Below, piece after piece: positions 6,539 through 6,577 of a stretch of 6,577 nucleotides of DNA (position 1 is the stretch's first letter; every line of letters begins with the position of its first letter). A program made the position numbers and the translations under genes. Source of the stretch: Caldilinea sp. (GTDB taxonomy: Bacteria; Chloroflexota; Anaerolineae; Caldilineales; Caldilineaceae). Below the pieces are notes generated by a model. It saw only the letters and a program-made list of their open reading frames with translations, made no database searches and had not been told where the DNA came from. The DNA lies in NCBI GenBank assembly GCA_026389955.1, contig JAPLGY010000355.1:1-6577 (forward strand). The letters are read 5' to 3'.

Positions 6539-6577
6539 ATGCTGCCGCCCGCCATATTCAACCAGGAGACGTTGACC
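6539..6577 (+). other. Probable start region of a divergent gene cut by the window edge
   Basis: Two readings are possible. AGGAG at 6564-6568 would serve a start codon placed just beyond the window edge, 9 bases further on, which is ideal spacing. Alternatively an open frame begins at the ATG at 6539 ([10 protein letters not shown]...) and runs off the end, but it has no ribosome binding site at a useful distance. The first reading is favoured. No product can be suggested. Confidence 0.3.

Noticed and set aside
6367..6561. 65-residue N-terminal extension of the cyclophilin frame
   Set aside because: It crosses the promoter candidate, lacks a ribosome binding site at its start and resembles no cyclophilin N-terminus, signal peptide or targeting sequence. 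The ATG at 6366 has a well-placed AAGGA.

Overview
The window is high-GC bacterial DNA (roughly 60% by eye) that is almost fully coding. Six intact genes all lie on the minus strand, so the right end is upstream and the left end downstream. No insertion sequence, tRNA, rRNA, CRISPR array or phage gene was seen. The host cannot be fixed from sequence alone. The gene mix (GH4 alpha-galactosidase, cyclophilin, YgfZ-like protein, lipoprotein) and base composition would suit a free-living carbohydrate-using heterotroph such as a member of the Chloroflexota, but that is a guess.

Reading in the direction of transcription: a divergent intergenic region (6367-6577) holds a plausible minus-strand promoter with an extended -10 element. 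It is followed by a cytoplasmic cyclophilin-type peptidyl-prolyl isomerase (5857-6366), an unassigned P-loop NTPase or kinase-like protein (4973-5845), an enolase-superfamily enzyme of the muconate-lactonizing type (3883-4968), a GH4 alpha-galactosidase of the MelA type (2467-3852), a lipoprotein joining a carboxypeptidase-regulatory-like domain to an alpha/beta hydrolase (1130-2434 or 2470), and a YgfZ/GcvT-like folate-binding protein (180-1133). The unit ends at a perfect 25-bp inverted repeat (96-148) that has the form of a bidirectional intrinsic terminator.

Gene spacing is 11, 4 and 30 bases, then two 4-base stop/start overlaps (GTGA and ATGA, the first only if the upstream GTG start is used). 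The six genes could therefore be one operon running from the promoter near 6410-6438 to the terminator. The functions are mixed: protein folding (cyclophilin), Fe-S cluster maintenance (YgfZ-like) and, in the middle, a possible carbohydrate or small-molecule catabolic core (enolase-superfamily enzyme, alpha-galactosidase, lipid-anchored hydrolase). No transporter or regulator is present, so any link to galactoside use rests on GH4 alone.

The edges may hold parts of other genes: a possible last 19 codons of a convergent plus-strand gene (1-61) and the start region of a divergent plus-strand gene at the right end. Nothing in the window is clearly a new system. The least explained items are the P-loop protein, the enolase-superfamily enzyme of unknown substrate, and the two-domain lipoprotein hydrolase next to GH4.
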